From JAXGPL01 sp040766985 (GTDB lineage: Bacteria; Bacillota; Sulfobacillia; JAUYEG01), in contig JAXGPL010000021.1 in NCBI GenBank assembly GCA_040766985.1, positions 1 through 39,851 of the forward strand: a stretch of DNA of 39,851 nucleotides, read 5' to 3'. Shown one piece after another: positions 1 through 8,244 of the stretch. Numbering within the stretch: the stretch's first letter is position 1; every line of letters begins with the position of its first letter. The notes beneath the pieces were generated by a model. The model worked only from the letters and a program-made list of their open reading frames with translations, did no database searches and was not told where the DNA came from. The position numbers and the translations under genes were made by a program.

Positions 1-5
1 GTTCA

Positions 6-1064
6 TCAAGATGGGCCCTCGAACAGGGCCTGCAGCCCGCCGGTGACCTGAACCTGGCCGTCGTCGGTGTACATCACGGCTTCGAGCCCGAGTTGGCGAA
101 CAAGGACCAGCCCCGCCTCGGGCCCCAGAACGAAAGCGGCGGTCGAGACGGCGTCCGCCTGCATCCCGGTCGCGGCGACGATCGATATCGATACGATGCC
201 GTCCGCAGGGTAGCCGGTCTTGGGGTCAAGCAGGTGGTGGTAGCGCTCTCCGCCGGCTTCGAAGTACCGCTGGTAATCACCCGATGTCGCAACACTGTGA
301 TCAGTCAGGGGTATCACGCCGAGAAGCTGGTCGGTTTGGCGGGGGTGCTGGAGTCCGACACGCCAGGATGTGCCCTCCTGATTCAGCCCAAGCGCGTAGA
401 TGTTGCCCCCGATGTCGAGCACCGCCGAAACCACGCCTCCGTCGCACAGGATTTGGGCAACACGGTCGACCACGTAGCCCTTGGCGATCGACCCGAGGTC
501 GACGCTCATGCCGGGACTAAGCAGTTCGGCCTCGTTGGATTCGGGATAAAGAACCAGCTTACGGTAGTCGACAAGGTCCAAAATCGCGGCGATGTCCGCA
601 GCGTCCGGCACCGTCTGCTGTTCTGAATAAGGGCGGAAACCCCATATGTCAACCAGGGGGCCGATGGTCGGGTCAAAGCTGCCGTCCGACAATTCGGCCA
701 TCTGCCGGGCGGCGGCCAACACGGCCATCGTTTGGGGATCCACGCTGACCCTTCCGCTGCCTGCCGCGGCATTGAGCCTGCCGACGTCGCTCCCCGCAAG
801 GTTGTACGAGAACAGGGCCTCAAGCCGGTCGATTTCCGCCATCGCGGCATCCAGAGCGGCGGGAGCCTTCCTGCCGGCGGCACGCAACTGGATGAACGTG
901 CCCAGCTGCAGCCCCGCCCGTTCGTGCATCGTTGTGGCGTCGCGGACAGACCTCCACCACAGAAAGGCCCCGGCGGCAAGGGCGGCTGCCAGGAGGAGCA
1001 CAACTATCGGCGCCGCTCGCCCGGGGCGCATTTCTGCCGTTCGGTTGTCTGCGCTGTTGCTCAT
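6..1064 (-). CDS. apbE: FAD:protein FMN transferase (ApbE family)
   Basis: ApbE covalently attaches FMN from FAD to threonines of flavoproteins such as RnfG and RnfD, outside the membrane. About 352 residues. One N-terminal membrane anchor (about residues 18-38) without a lipobox cysteine. Family motifs are present: DLGSIAKGYVVD, LDIGGN, HHLLDPKTGYPA, and the metal-binding stretch ADAVSTAAFVLG. I chose the ATG at 1064 because AAGGCAGG lies 5 bases upstream; a longer open frame would run into rnfB. It is last in the rnf operon, 37 bp after rnfB, which fits flavinylation of its own operon partners. Function is certain at family level. Confidence 0.93.
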   Translation of the reverse strand: MSNSADNRTAEMRPGRAAPIVVLLLAAALAAGAFLWWRSVRDATTMHERAGLQLGTFIQLRAAGRKAPAALDAAMAEIDRLEALFSYNLAGSDVGRLNAAAGSGRVSVDPQTMAVLAAARQMAELSDGSFDPTIGPLVDIWGFRPYSEQQTVPDAADIAAILDLVDYRKLVLYPESNEAELLSPGMSVDLGSIAKGYVVDRVAQILCDGGVVSAVLDIGGNIYALGLNQEGTSWRVGLQHPRQTDQLLGVIPLTDHSVATSGDYQRYFEAGGERYHHLLDPKTGYPADGIVSISIVAATGMQADAVSTAAFVLGPEAGLVLVRQLGLEAVMYTDDGQVQVTGGLQALFEGPS

Positions 1065-1101
1065 GCGACCTGCCTTAGTCCTTGGTCTGCTCGGACCAGA
1101 C

Positions 1102-1956
1102 CTAATCCGAAACAGTTTTTTCCTGCTCCAGGGTGTACTGCTCCCTTGGCGCGCCAAGGTCGACGATTGTCTTCGTCGGGCATTTTGCGATCGCCGGCGA
1201 GACGTCGACATCGGCATCGTAAAGGACGGATGCCAGGTTGTCCTGAATCGCATACCCTTCCGGCACCGCCCTGGCGCACGCCCGGCAGCCGATACAACCG
1301 ACCGTGCAGTACTTGCGGACGGCCGCGCCCCGGTCCTTGTTGCGGCACAACACGTGGACGCGCATTGACACAGGGTGCAGTTCGATTATGCCCCGCGGAC
1401 ATGCCGCGACACACTTGCCGCATCCAGTGCACTTCTCACGGTCGACGACCGGGAGCCCTTCCGGGCCCATGTGGATCGCGTCGAACGGGCATACCGTCGT
1501 GCAGGTGCCGAAGCCAAGGCATCCGTAGCTGCACTGGGTATGACCGAGCTTGCCGGCGATCTGCGGAATCGTGGCAGCGCGGCAGTCGGCGATCCCGTCG
1601 TACATGAACCTGCCGCTGACCTTGCCCAGACCGCCGCCGCAGTGGACCACCGCAACCTGGCGTTCGGACATCGATCCCGCGGACTGCCCCATGATCTTGG
1701 CGACCGCGGCCGCGACCGTCGGACCGCCGACGACACACCCTTCGCATGCCGCCTCCCCTTTGACGATTGCCTCGGCAAGGCCGGTGCACCCGGGATAACC
1801 GCACGCGCCGCACTGGGCCCGGGGGAGCACGTCGACGATCTGCTCGACCCGCGGATCGGTCGGCACGGCAAAGACCTTCGAGGCGAAGGCCAATAGCCCA
1901 CCGAACAGGACTCCGATTATTCCAAGACTGACAATGGCATTTACCACACGCGTCAC
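1102..1956 (-). CDS. rnfB: Rnf complex subunit B, multi-[4Fe-4S] electron carrier
   Basis: RnfB passes electrons from ferredoxin into the membrane-bound Rnf complex. 284 residues: N-terminal membrane helix (about 5-30), an ARC-type cluster (Cys49, 52, 57, 74), then a ferredoxin pair (Cys142/146/152/156 and Cys176/179/182/186). The C-terminal ferredoxin pair is degenerate. Cys221, 224, 227 and 259 remain, but the positions that would be the other four ligands are Val231, Asp249, Val252 and Ala255. Because motif-spanning ligation pairs the first three cysteines of one motif with the last of the other, this looks like clean loss of one cluster and retention of the other. GTG start 4 bases after the rnfA stop, with only a weak Shine-Dalgarno, so translational coupling is likely. 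Confidence 0.94.
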   Translation of the reverse strand: MTRVVNAIVSLGIIGVLFGGLLAFASKVFAVPTDPRVEQIVDVLPRAQCGACGYPGCTGLAEAIVKGEAACEGCVVGGPTVAAAVAKIMGQSAGSMSERQVAVVHCGGGLGKVSGRFMYDGIADCRAATIPQIAGKLGHTQCSYGCLGFGTCTTVCPFDAIHMGPEGLPVVDREKCTGCGKCVAACPRGIIELHPVSMRVHVLCRNKDRGAAVRKYCTVGCIGCRACARAVPEGYAIQDNLASVLYDADVDVSPAIAKCPTKTIVDLGAPREQYTLEQEKTVSD

Positions 1957-1960
1957 CCCG

Positions 1961-2551
1961 CTACTTTACGAACAAGGACTTGAACAGCCCCTGGAAACCA
2001 AAGAACGCAATCGACATCAGCCCGGTCGCGATGAGTGCGGCGGGGAAACCCTCCAGCGGCTTGGGAATCGGGGTCACCTCCCAGCGCTCGCGGATCCCGG
2101 CGAACAGGATGACCGCGAGGCTCCAGCCCAGCGCACCGGCGATGCCGTTGACGACGCTCTCGATAAAAGTGTAGTCCGACCTGATCGACAGGATCGCCAC
2201 GCCGAGCACCGCGCAGTTAGTCGTGATCAACGGGAGATAGATGCCGAGCGCTTGGTACAAGCCGGGGCTGGTCTTGAGCATGACCATTTCGACGAACTGC
2301 ACAAGGCCGGCGATGACCAAGATGAACGCAACAGTCTGGAGATAGCCGAGCCCGAACGGGTCGAGGACGAGCCGCTGTACCGCCCAGGTCACGGCAGAGG
2401 CCACCGCCATCACGAAGACGACCGCCATGCTCATACCGGTTGCGGTGTCGACCCGCTTGGATACGCCGACGAACGGGCAGAGCCCGAGGAACTTGGCGAA
2501 GATGAAGTTGTTGACCAGAATGCCGCCCAGCAGGATCGCTACGAAGTTCAT
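1961..2551 (-). CDS. rnfA: Rnf complex membrane subunit A
   Basis: Integral membrane subunit of the ion-pumping ferredoxin:NAD+ oxidoreductase. 196 residues, about six hydrophobic helices, the usual family length. It carries the conserved cysteines of FLGLCPF near the N-terminus and TTNCAVLG mid-protein. In the RnfA/RnfE (NqrE/NqrD) pair these ligate an intramembrane iron-sulfur centre between the two half-inverted subunits. The ATG overlaps the rnfE stop codon (ATGA), showing translational coupling. The product should pair with RnfE from the adjacent gene. Confidence 0.96.
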   Translation of the reverse strand: MNFVAILLGGILVNNFIFAKFLGLCPFVGVSKRVDTATGMSMAVVFVMAVASAVTWAVQRLVLDPFGLGYLQTVAFILVIAGLVQFVEMVMLKTSPGLYQALGIYLPLITTNCAVLGVAILSIRSDYTFIESVVNGIAGALGWSLAVILFAGIRERWEVTPIPKPLEGFPAALIATGLMSIAFFGFQGLFKSLFVK

Positions 2552-3177
2552 GAGTCAGCCCTCCTCTGCCGCGGCCGCGACTGCATCCAGTTGAGCAGCC
2601 CGAGCAAAGCCCCGAGGGTAATGAACGCTCCCGGGGGCAGGATCATCACGATGGCCGGGTCAAACCCTGCGCCGGACGCACCAAACAGGGGCGTCCCCAT
2701 CAGAACGATGTTACCGGTACCAAGGAACTCGCGAATCGCCCCGATGACCATCACCGCAAGGGTGAATCCGAGCCCCATGCCAATGCCGTCGGCAGCCGCG
2801 AGGGCGACCGAGTTCTTCGATGCGAAGGCCTCGGCACGCGCCAGGATGATGCAGTTGACAACGATCAGCGGGATGAAGATCCCGAGGATGTTATACATCT
2901 CCGGCATATAGGCGTGCATCACGAGGTCGACTATCGTTACGAACGCCGCGATGACGACGATGAAGCACGGGATCCTGATCTTGGACGGGATCACGCTGCG
3001 GAGCGCCGCGATGATCACGTTGGAGCAGGTCAGCACAAAAATGACTGCCAGCCCCATCCAAAACCCGTTCTCGGCGGCGGTCGTTACGGCCAGCGTCGGA
3101 CAAAGGCCAAGAACCAACCGGAACGTCGGATTCTCACGGACAAGCCCGTTCGACAAGACCTTGATAAAGCTGTTCAT
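2548..3177 (-). CDS. rnfE: Rnf complex membrane subunit E
   Basis: Integral membrane partner of RnfA. 209 residues with about six membrane helices. Conserved cysteines lie in VLGLCPTLAV (about residue 26) and VVNCIILARAEAFAS (about residue 109); the latter is a strong RnfE/NqrD signature. The C-terminus ends in a basic tail. It lies between rnfG (20 bp upstream) and rnfA (4-bp overlap). ATG start. Confidence 0.96.
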   Translation of the reverse strand: MNSFIKVLSNGLVRENPTFRLVLGLCPTLAVTTAAENGFWMGLAVIFVLTCSNVIIAALRSVIPSKIRIPCFIVVIAAFVTIVDLVMHAYMPEMYNILGIFIPLIVVNCIILARAEAFASKNSVALAAADGIGMGLGFTLAVMVIGAIREFLGTGNIVLMGTPLFGASGAGFDPAIVMILPPGAFITLGALLGLLNWMQSRPRQRRADS

Positions 3178-3197
3178 GCCTGTCCTCCTCTGGCCCT

Positions 3198-4268
3198 TTA
3201 GCGCCCGGGCATTGCTTGGTACAGCAGATTCGCTGCGTTGACGGCTGCGACCGCACCCCTGCTCGACCGGGTGGCTCCGGTCACCGCCTGGATCTCGTTG
3301 GCGCCCGGCGCAGCGTTGGTGACGGACAACCGGGAGGCGGACTTGCCCACGAACTGGCCGGTAAACGGTGCTTCGGTGATCTTCGTCCCAAGGCCGACCG
3401 TTTCGTCGGGAAGGTCCACGAACACCGCGCTGAGGATGTTGCCGCCGTCGCCATAGCCGACAATCGCGGTGATCGGGCCGGCATAGCCCTGCCCGGTACC
3501 CTCCAACGCGAGGCCGATCACCGTCTCGCCCTGCTTGGCATAATAGATGCCGCCCGCGTCGGCTAGGCCTGGGTCTGCGGCCTTGAGCTGCTCAAGCAAT
3601 TCGGGGTCCGTCGCCACGCTGTCGGCGGCCGGGAACATCGCCTTGACCGCGTCCTCCTTGAGCTTGGCCAGCCTGTCTCCCCCGCCCCCGGAAACCGCGC
3701 GGTATACTGCTGTCGCCCCATTGACCGCCCGGAGGACGGCCGACGAGGAAATGGTCGCCGCGGCGATGGCCTGGACCTCTGAATCGCCGGCAGGCGGGTT
3801 CTTGACCAACAACAACGGCTGCGTGCCGTTCTTGCCGGCGAACTGCGCCTGGAATCCGGCGTCTTTGATCTTGGCCCCGAGCCCCGGGGTCTCGTTGGCA
3901 GCCGAAATGACCTTGACCCCGGTGATCACGCCGGCGTCGCTGACGCCGACCATCAGTTGCACCGGCCCCCCATAGCCTGTGACCGAGACGCTGCACGCGA
4001 ACCCGACCGGGTCAACGAGGCCCATGGCGCGGTAGAGGCCGGTCACGCTTGCCAGGCTCGGGTCGGCTGCCTGCGCTTCGGCCAATACTTCCGGCTGCGG
4101 CTCGAAGCTGGCGGCGCTTGGCATGACCTCCGCCAGCGCGGCCTGGGTGGCCTTCTCCAGTTGCTGCGCGATCTGCCCGGCAGTCAGTTGGTTGGTATAG
4201 GCCAGGGCACCCGCGGCGACTGCTGAGATCAGCCCGAGGATCAGTGCGAATCGAAGAATCTGGCTCAT
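3198..4268 (-). CDS. rnfG: Rnf complex subunit G with two tandem FMN-binding domains
   Basis: RnfG normally has one membrane anchor and one extracytoplasmic FMN-binding domain of roughly 190-210 residues in total. This protein has 356 residues. After the anchor (about 5-24) come two successive copies of the domain: about 70-192 with ETPGLGAKI and AAATISSSA, and about 238-354 with ETVGLGTKI and TGATRSSRG. The second copy has the canonical S/T-G-A-T flavinylation motif (Thr333). In the first the glycine is replaced by alanine (Ala-Ala-Ala-Thr172). Start: ATG at 4268 overlapping the rnfD stop (ATGA). A longer upstream open frame lies inside rnfD and is rejected. Confidence 0.93.
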   Translation of the reverse strand: MSQILRFALILGLISAVAAGALAYTNQLTAGQIAQQLEKATQAALAEVMPSAASFEPQPEVLAEAQAADPSLASVTGLYRAMGLVDPVGFACSVSVTGYGGPVQLMVGVSDAGVITGVKVISAANETPGLGAKIKDAGFQAQFAGKNGTQPLLLVKNPPAGDSEVQAIAAATISSSAVLRAVNGATAVYRAVSGGGGDRLAKLKEDAVKAMFPAADSVATDPELLEQLKAADPGLADAGGIYYAKQGETVIGLALEGTGQGYAGPITAIVGYGDGGNILSAVFVDLPDETVGLGTKITEAPFTGQFVGKSASRLSVTNAAPGANEIQAVTGATRSSRGAVAAVNAANLLYQAMPGR

Positions 4269-5254
4269 GCCTTCTTCACCAACCCAAACTTGCGTGGCAC
4301 CGTAAACCGGTCGATCAACGGGGTTGCCACGTTCATAATCATGATGGAATACGAGACACCTTCCGGATAGCCGCCGTAAAGACGGATCAGGACCGTCAAC
4401 AGCCCGCACCCGATGCCCATGATCAGGCGCCCGCGCGGCGTCACGGGAGAGGTGACGTAGTCCGTCGCCATGAACAGCGCTCCCAGCACAAGACCTCCGG
4501 ACAAGACGTGGGCGAGTGACGCCTGGGCCCGCGCGGCCATCGAAACATCCCCCAGCAGGCCGCTCGGCCCAAGGAAGAAGGTCAACGCCGCGACCGTGCC
4601 GACAAACCCGACGGGCGTGTGCCAACTGATGACCTTGCGCCAGAGCAGATAGGCGCCGCCGATCAGGAGGGCGAGAGCTGAGGTTTCACCGATGCAACCC
4701 GGGATCCGGCCGACAAACATCTCCCAGTGGCCCGGCAGCGGCACACCCGCCACGCCCTTCGGAACGAGCGTCGCGAGCGGAGTGGCCGTTGCCACGAGGT
4801 CGAACGGCCTCGCCCACTTGGTCATGTGGACGGGCCACGCCGCCAGCATTACGGCGCGGGCCGCGAGGGCCGGGTTGATGAAATTGCCGCCAAGGCCGCC
4901 GAACATCGCCTTGACGACGTAGATCGCGAATACGGAACCGACGACCGGGAGCCAGAGCGGCGCTGTCGGCGGGATATTGAACGCAATCAAAAGGCCGGTA
5001 ATCGCTGCCGACAGGTCGCCGACGGTCGTCTTGCGTTTGCCCGCCAGGGCCAGCGCGTGCTCGGCAAGGACGGCAGATGCGACCGCCGCGACGATCAGCG
5101 CGACCGCCCGCATGCCGAAGATCCACGCGGCCACGGCGGTCGCCGGAGTCAACGCGACGAGGACGTCGCCCATCAGCCGCCGGGTGGTCTCCCGGGTCTT
5201 GATGTGCGGCGAGGAAGATACAATCAACAGGTCGGATTGAGCCTTTTCGACCAC
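4265..5254 (-). CDS. rnfD: Rnf complex membrane subunit D
   Basis: Multi-helix membrane flavoprotein of the Rnf/Nqr family, taking part in the redox-driven ion-pumping path. 329 residues, about nine to ten membrane segments. Family signatures: GGNFINPALAARAVM (about 122-136), FDLVATATPLATL (Thr158, aligned with the S/T-G-A-T-P site that carries covalent FMN, glycine replaced by alanine) and GCIGETSALALLIGG (about 186-200). The GTG start follows AGAGGGGG. Covalent flavin attachment is inferred from the family and the linked apbE. Confidence 0.95.
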   Translation of the reverse strand: MVEKAQSDLLIVSSSPHIKTRETTRRLMGDVLVALTPATAVAAWIFGMRAVALIVAAVASAVLAEHALALAGKRKTTVGDLSAAITGLLIAFNIPPTAPLWLPVVGSVFAIYVVKAMFGGLGGNFINPALAARAVMLAAWPVHMTKWARPFDLVATATPLATLVPKGVAGVPLPGHWEMFVGRIPGCIGETSALALLIGGAYLLWRKVISWHTPVGFVGTVAALTFFLGPSGLLGDVSMAARAQASLAHVLSGGLVLGALFMATDYVTSPVTPRGRLIMGIGCGLLTVLIRLYGGYPEGVSYSIMIMNVATPLIDRFTVPRKFGLVKKA

Positions 5255-5280
5255 TTACCCAAACCCCCTCTGCAAGGCCC

Positions 5281-6627
5281 TTATGTCGTCTTTGCTGCTT
5301 GGGCCTGACGCCGCCGTCGCGCCGTGATATCGCCTTTGGCCAGCCTGATGGCCTGAACCAGGGGCCTGCGCACCGGGCAGACATAAGAACAGCAGCCGCA
5401 CTCCACGCAATCCATGGCGTTGAGGCGCTCGGCTTCTTCGTGCATCCCCCGCTCCGCGTAAGCTGCAATCCACAGCGGGGTGAGGTGCATGGGGCACTCC
5501 TCGACGCACCGGCCGCACTTGAGGCAGGCCGTCGGCTCGTCACGAACGACCTCGTCGTGCGCGAGGCAGAGGACCCCGGAAGTGCCTTTGACCACAGGGA
5601 CCTCGAGGGTGCTCTGGGCGATGCCCATCATCGGGCCGCCGTTGATGACCTTGCCGGCCGGTTTGTGGAAACCGCCGCATTGCTCGATCAAGTCGGCGAA
5701 ACTCACACCGATGCGGCAGCGCATGTTCTGCGGGTTTGCCACGGCTGAACCGGTAACGGTCACGACACGCTCGTACAGCGGCGTCCCATGCTTGATCGCC
5801 TTAGCGACAGCCACTGCGGTACCGACGTTGTTGACGACCACGCCTACGTCGAGCGGAAGGCCGCCCGACGGCACCTCGCGCTGGAGGCAGGCCCAGACAA
5901 GTTGTTTCTCCGACCCCTGGGGGTACTTGGTGTGGAGCAACACGATCTGGATCCCCGACGTGCCCGAAAGCGCCGCCTTGAGGGCTTCGGCAGCGTCGAG
6001 CTTGTTATCCTCGATCGCGATCAGGCCGCGCTCGGCGCCACAGGCCTTCATCAAAGCGCGCAGGCCGTAGACGACGTCCGCGGTTTCCTCGAGCATGACA
6101 CGGTGGTCGGCCGTCAAGTACGGCTCGCACTCGGCGCCGTTGAGGACCAGAGTGTCGATAGTCTTGCCTGCAGGCGGACTGAGCTTGACCGACAACGGAA
6201 ACGCCGCGCCACCAAGGCCCACGATACCGGCCTCGCGGACGATCTTGCGGATCTCGTCGGCGGACAGCGCCGCAACGTCGCCCGCGCCGGCGATTGACGG
6301 GTCGGGCGTGTCGAGCCCGTCGGATTCGATCACTACCGCTGTGGCCGTACCGAGCGCCGGGTGCGGGCGCGCATCGACCGCCGTAACCTTGCCTGAGACA
6401 CTGGCGTGCACCGGTGCGGAAACGAACGCCTTGGCCTCACCGATCTTCTGCCCGAGCCTAACCTCGTCGCCCACTTTGACGAGCGGCTCACACGGCGCGC
6501 CGGTGTGCTGGGAAAGGGGGATAACGACAACCTTGGGCGGTGCTGCGTCCACGATCGCCCGGGAAGCTGTCGCTTCCTTGTTGTACGGAGGATGAATGCC
6601 TCCGCGGAAAGTCCTGCTCGCTGTCAT
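5281..6627 (-). CDS. rnfC: Rnf complex subunit C, NADH-binding iron-sulfur protein
   Basis: RnfC is the peripheral subunit where NAD+/NADH binds (FMN site) and is the first gene of the operon. 448 residues. An N-terminal barrel/biotinyl-like region (FRGGIHPPYNKE, VHASVSGKV) is followed by the nucleotide/FMN domain with GLGGAAFPLSVKL and NGAECEPYLTADHR. Two ferredoxin motifs, CLKCGRCVEECP and CVECGCCSYVCP, lie near the C-terminus. I chose the ATG at 6627 because AAGGAGGTG lies about 10 bases upstream and homology begins just after it; the open frame extends 123 codons further without family similarity. Confidence 0.95.
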   Translation of the reverse strand: MTASRTFRGGIHPPYNKEATASRAIVDAAPPKVVVIPLSQHTGAPCEPLVKVGDEVRLGQKIGEAKAFVSAPVHASVSGKVTAVDARPHPALGTATAVVIESDGLDTPDPSIAGAGDVAALSADEIRKIVREAGIVGLGGAAFPLSVKLSPPAGKTIDTLVLNGAECEPYLTADHRVMLEETADVVYGLRALMKACGAERGLIAIEDNKLDAAEALKAALSGTSGIQIVLLHTKYPQGSEKQLVWACLQREVPSGGLPLDVGVVVNNVGTAVAVAKAIKHGTPLYERVVTVTGSAVANPQNMRCRIGVSFADLIEQCGGFHKPAGKVINGGPMMGIAQSTLEVPVVKGTSGVLCLAHDEVVRDEPTACLKCGRCVEECPMHLTPLWIAAYAERGMHEEAERLNAMDCVECGCCSYVCPVRRPLVQAIRLAKGDITARRRRQAQAAKTT

Positions 6628-6796
6628 CGTCCGGCCTGCACCTCCTTCAAGCTCGCTGCCTGCGCGGTCCTCAATCCGTAGCATAGCAGCCGCTTGTCCA
6701 AACCAACCGGCGCGTTCGCGGCTGGCGCAAAAAGACCACGAAAACATACCTAATTTCGACAACGAGCCCTGCTGTCCTGCCGTGACGCACGCCAAC

Positions 6797-6825
6797 ATTA
6801 TCAGCTCTACCAGCACATAAGACAA
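6797..6825 (-). promoter_or_regulatory. candidate sigma-A promoter of the rnf operon
   Basis: On the minus strand TTGTCT (6820-6825) and GATAAT (6797-6802) are separated by 17 bases, about 170 bases before rnfC. The -35 matches 4 of 6 consensus positions and the -10 matches 5 of 6. It overlaps the tail of the SPOR gene terminator. No other comparable pair was seen in the gap. Confidence 0.35.
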
Positions 6826-6853
6826 ACCGGGCGCGATGTTGCGTTGCGCCCGG
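6821..6853 (-). terminator. rho-independent terminator of the valS-folC-SPOR unit
   Basis: An 8-bp perfect stem (arms 6827-6834 and 6846-6853, sequence CCGGGCGC and its complement) with an 11-base loop. On the minus strand it is followed by TTTGTCTT. It lies 22 bases past the SPOR gene stop. Confidence 0.7.
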
Positions 6854-6874
6854 CAACAATTCTGGGCGAGCAGC

Positions 6875-7831
6875 CTAACGCCAGCTGTGCAGAGACTGGC
6901 CGAACGCCGCCACGAAGCCCATGAACTCAGACATCGCACGCGGATACTTGCCGCCGGCCCCCGTCGCAGCCTCGGCGAGCTCCAGGGCCGAGGCATCGGC
7001 CATATTGATCAGGCCCTGCAGGACCTGGCGCTCGCCGAGGTCGGCCGGCGGCGTAACCCCCGCGAGAGCCTGCCGCACCTTGTTCGCCGCCGCATTGACG
7101 CTGCTGCTGTGCGCGCTCAGCGACTGGGCCGTCAATCCGCCGCGGGCGAACGCGTCCCAGGCCGCGAGCTCGGCGTCAAGCAGGGCCGCCAGGTTGACGA
7201 CCGCGTCACGGAAGGCGTTAAGGTACGTCTCCGATGACGCCGTGACGGCCAGGTCAAGGGCCGGCATCTGAACGGTGGCCACAAACGCCTCGCCGTACCC
7301 CGCCGCTTTGGCGGAGGGAAGGAGTGCGTCCGCCGCCTGACGCGAGGAAACCACCCCGACACGAACCCGGTACAGCTTGTCCTGGCCCGAGATCGGATCC
7401 CAAACAGAACCAGGCAGTCCTCGCTGCAGGGCTTCGTGCGCTACGTTCTGCGCCTGCGCCCGCTCCGAGAACGCCCCGATCTGCACCGCAAGCAACGACC
7501 GCGCCTCGACCTGAACCCGAACCGAGGCAGACCCGGTCCCGCCGGGGGTTATGCCGCTAGGGGTTGTGCCACCGGGCGTAGTCGGCGTGGTGCCACCGGG
7601 CGTGGTGCCGCCGGGCGTAGTCGGCGTGGTGCCTCCGGGGGTTGTGCCGCCGGGGATGGCCCCACCCGGCGGAGACCCGGGCGACGGCGACGTCGCGTCG
7701 ATCAGCGACCGGATGATGTACGTGCCGAAGACCGCCCCGACCACGAGGCCGAGCACAGCCAGACCGACAAACAGCAAGGGCAGGCCGGCGCGGATGCCGC
7801 GCAGCTCGCCCTTGCGACCGGATCTGTGCAA
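6875..7831 (-). CDS. membrane-anchored SPOR-domain protein
   Basis: SPOR domains bind denuded peptidoglycan, often at division or sporulation septa. 318 residues: basic cytoplasmic start, one membrane helix (about 17-42), a Gly/Pro/Thr linker made of PGGTTP-type repeats (about 50-100), and a SPOR domain (about 105-175, LLAVQIGAFSERAQAQN and LYRVRVGVVSSRQAADAL). A helical C-terminal region of about 140 residues follows that I cannot assign. TTG start with GAGGGGG about 9 bases upstream. It lies downstream of folC on the same strand, separated by 543 bases. A cell-envelope role is inferred; the partner is unknown. Confidence 0.85.
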   Translation of the reverse strand: MHRSGRKGELRGIRAGLPLLFVGLAVLGLVVGAVFGTYIIRSLIDATSPSPGSPPGGAIPGGTTPGGTTPTTPGGTTPGGTTPTTPGGTTPSGITPGGTGSASVRVQVEARSLLAVQIGAFSERAQAQNVAHEALQRGLPGSVWDPISGQDKLYRVRVGVVSSRQAADALLPSAKAAGYGEAFVATVQMPALDLAVTASSETYLNAFRDAVVNLAALLDAELAAWDAFARGGLTAQSLSAHSSSVNAAANKVRQALAGVTPPADLGERQVLQGLINMADASALELAEAATGAGGKYPRAMSEFMGFVAAFGQSLHSWR

Positions 7832-8049
7832 TCGCGTCGCCCCCTCAAAGAGCTGGGTATTGACCGGTGATGCCGAACACCGATGCCTGAGTTACCGTCC
7901 GGGTGTTTTCGGGGCAGAGCTGTCCCAACCCTTTCCTGCCTGCTAGGGAGTCAGGGCGGCTGAGCGGAGGGCGGCGACCGGGAGGCTGAGGACGCCAGCG
8001 AGAACGCGCGGTGGTTGGTGGAGTGAGGATGGCGGAGTGAAGATGATGT

Positions 8050-8119
8050 GGTTTCCAAAACACCAGGTTTTGCTGAAACCGTGTCTCCTAAGGCCCACCT
8101 TTTGTAGAACTAGTACCTC
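8050..8119 (-). repeat. hairpin repeat, copy A, shared with 21056-21126
   Basis: About 70 bases that align colinearly, with small gaps, to 21056-21126. Shared landmarks in order are GGTTT...AAACC hairpins, a GGCCC block, TTTTGT(A/G)GAA and AGTACC. Here the hairpin has arms ACAC (8060-8063) plus GGTTT (8066-8070) pairing with AAACC plus GTGT (8076-8084). It lies in the folC-SPOR gap. No open frame and no transposase are linked to it. Strand is nominal. Confidence 0.55.
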
Positions 8120-8162
8120 AAACGACCACCAAGCCCCTTCAAGGTCGCCGCGCGACCACGTT

Positions 8163-8215
8163 TCTGGAGATCCGGTCTATTGGAAACCGGATTCACAGCC
8201 GACCTGGTCTCCAGA
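8163..8215. repeat. nested inverted repeat in the folC-SPOR gap
   Basis: An outer perfect 8-bp inverted repeat (TCTGGAGA at 8163-8170, TCTCCAGA at 8208-8215) encloses an inner 7-bp stem (ATCCGGT at 8170-8176, ACCGGAT at 8186-8192). The two stems share base 8170, so they could not both form in full. The core resembles the GGTTTCC/GGAAACC hairpins of the neighbouring repeat copy. It has no T-run, so a terminator role is doubtful. Confidence 0.5.
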
Positions 8216-8244
8216 CGCACACATCACCCAGCGACACCCTCATG

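Noticed and set aside
93..626. Plus-strand open frame opposite apbE
   Set aside because: It lies fully antisense to a well-supported gene, has no ribosome site and no family; it is a GC-rich shadow frame.
1934..2911. 325-codon plus-strand frame opposite rnfA/rnfE
   Set aside because: Antisense to two clear membrane genes; composition is Arg/Asp/Glu-rich as expected from reverse reading of hydrophobic codons.
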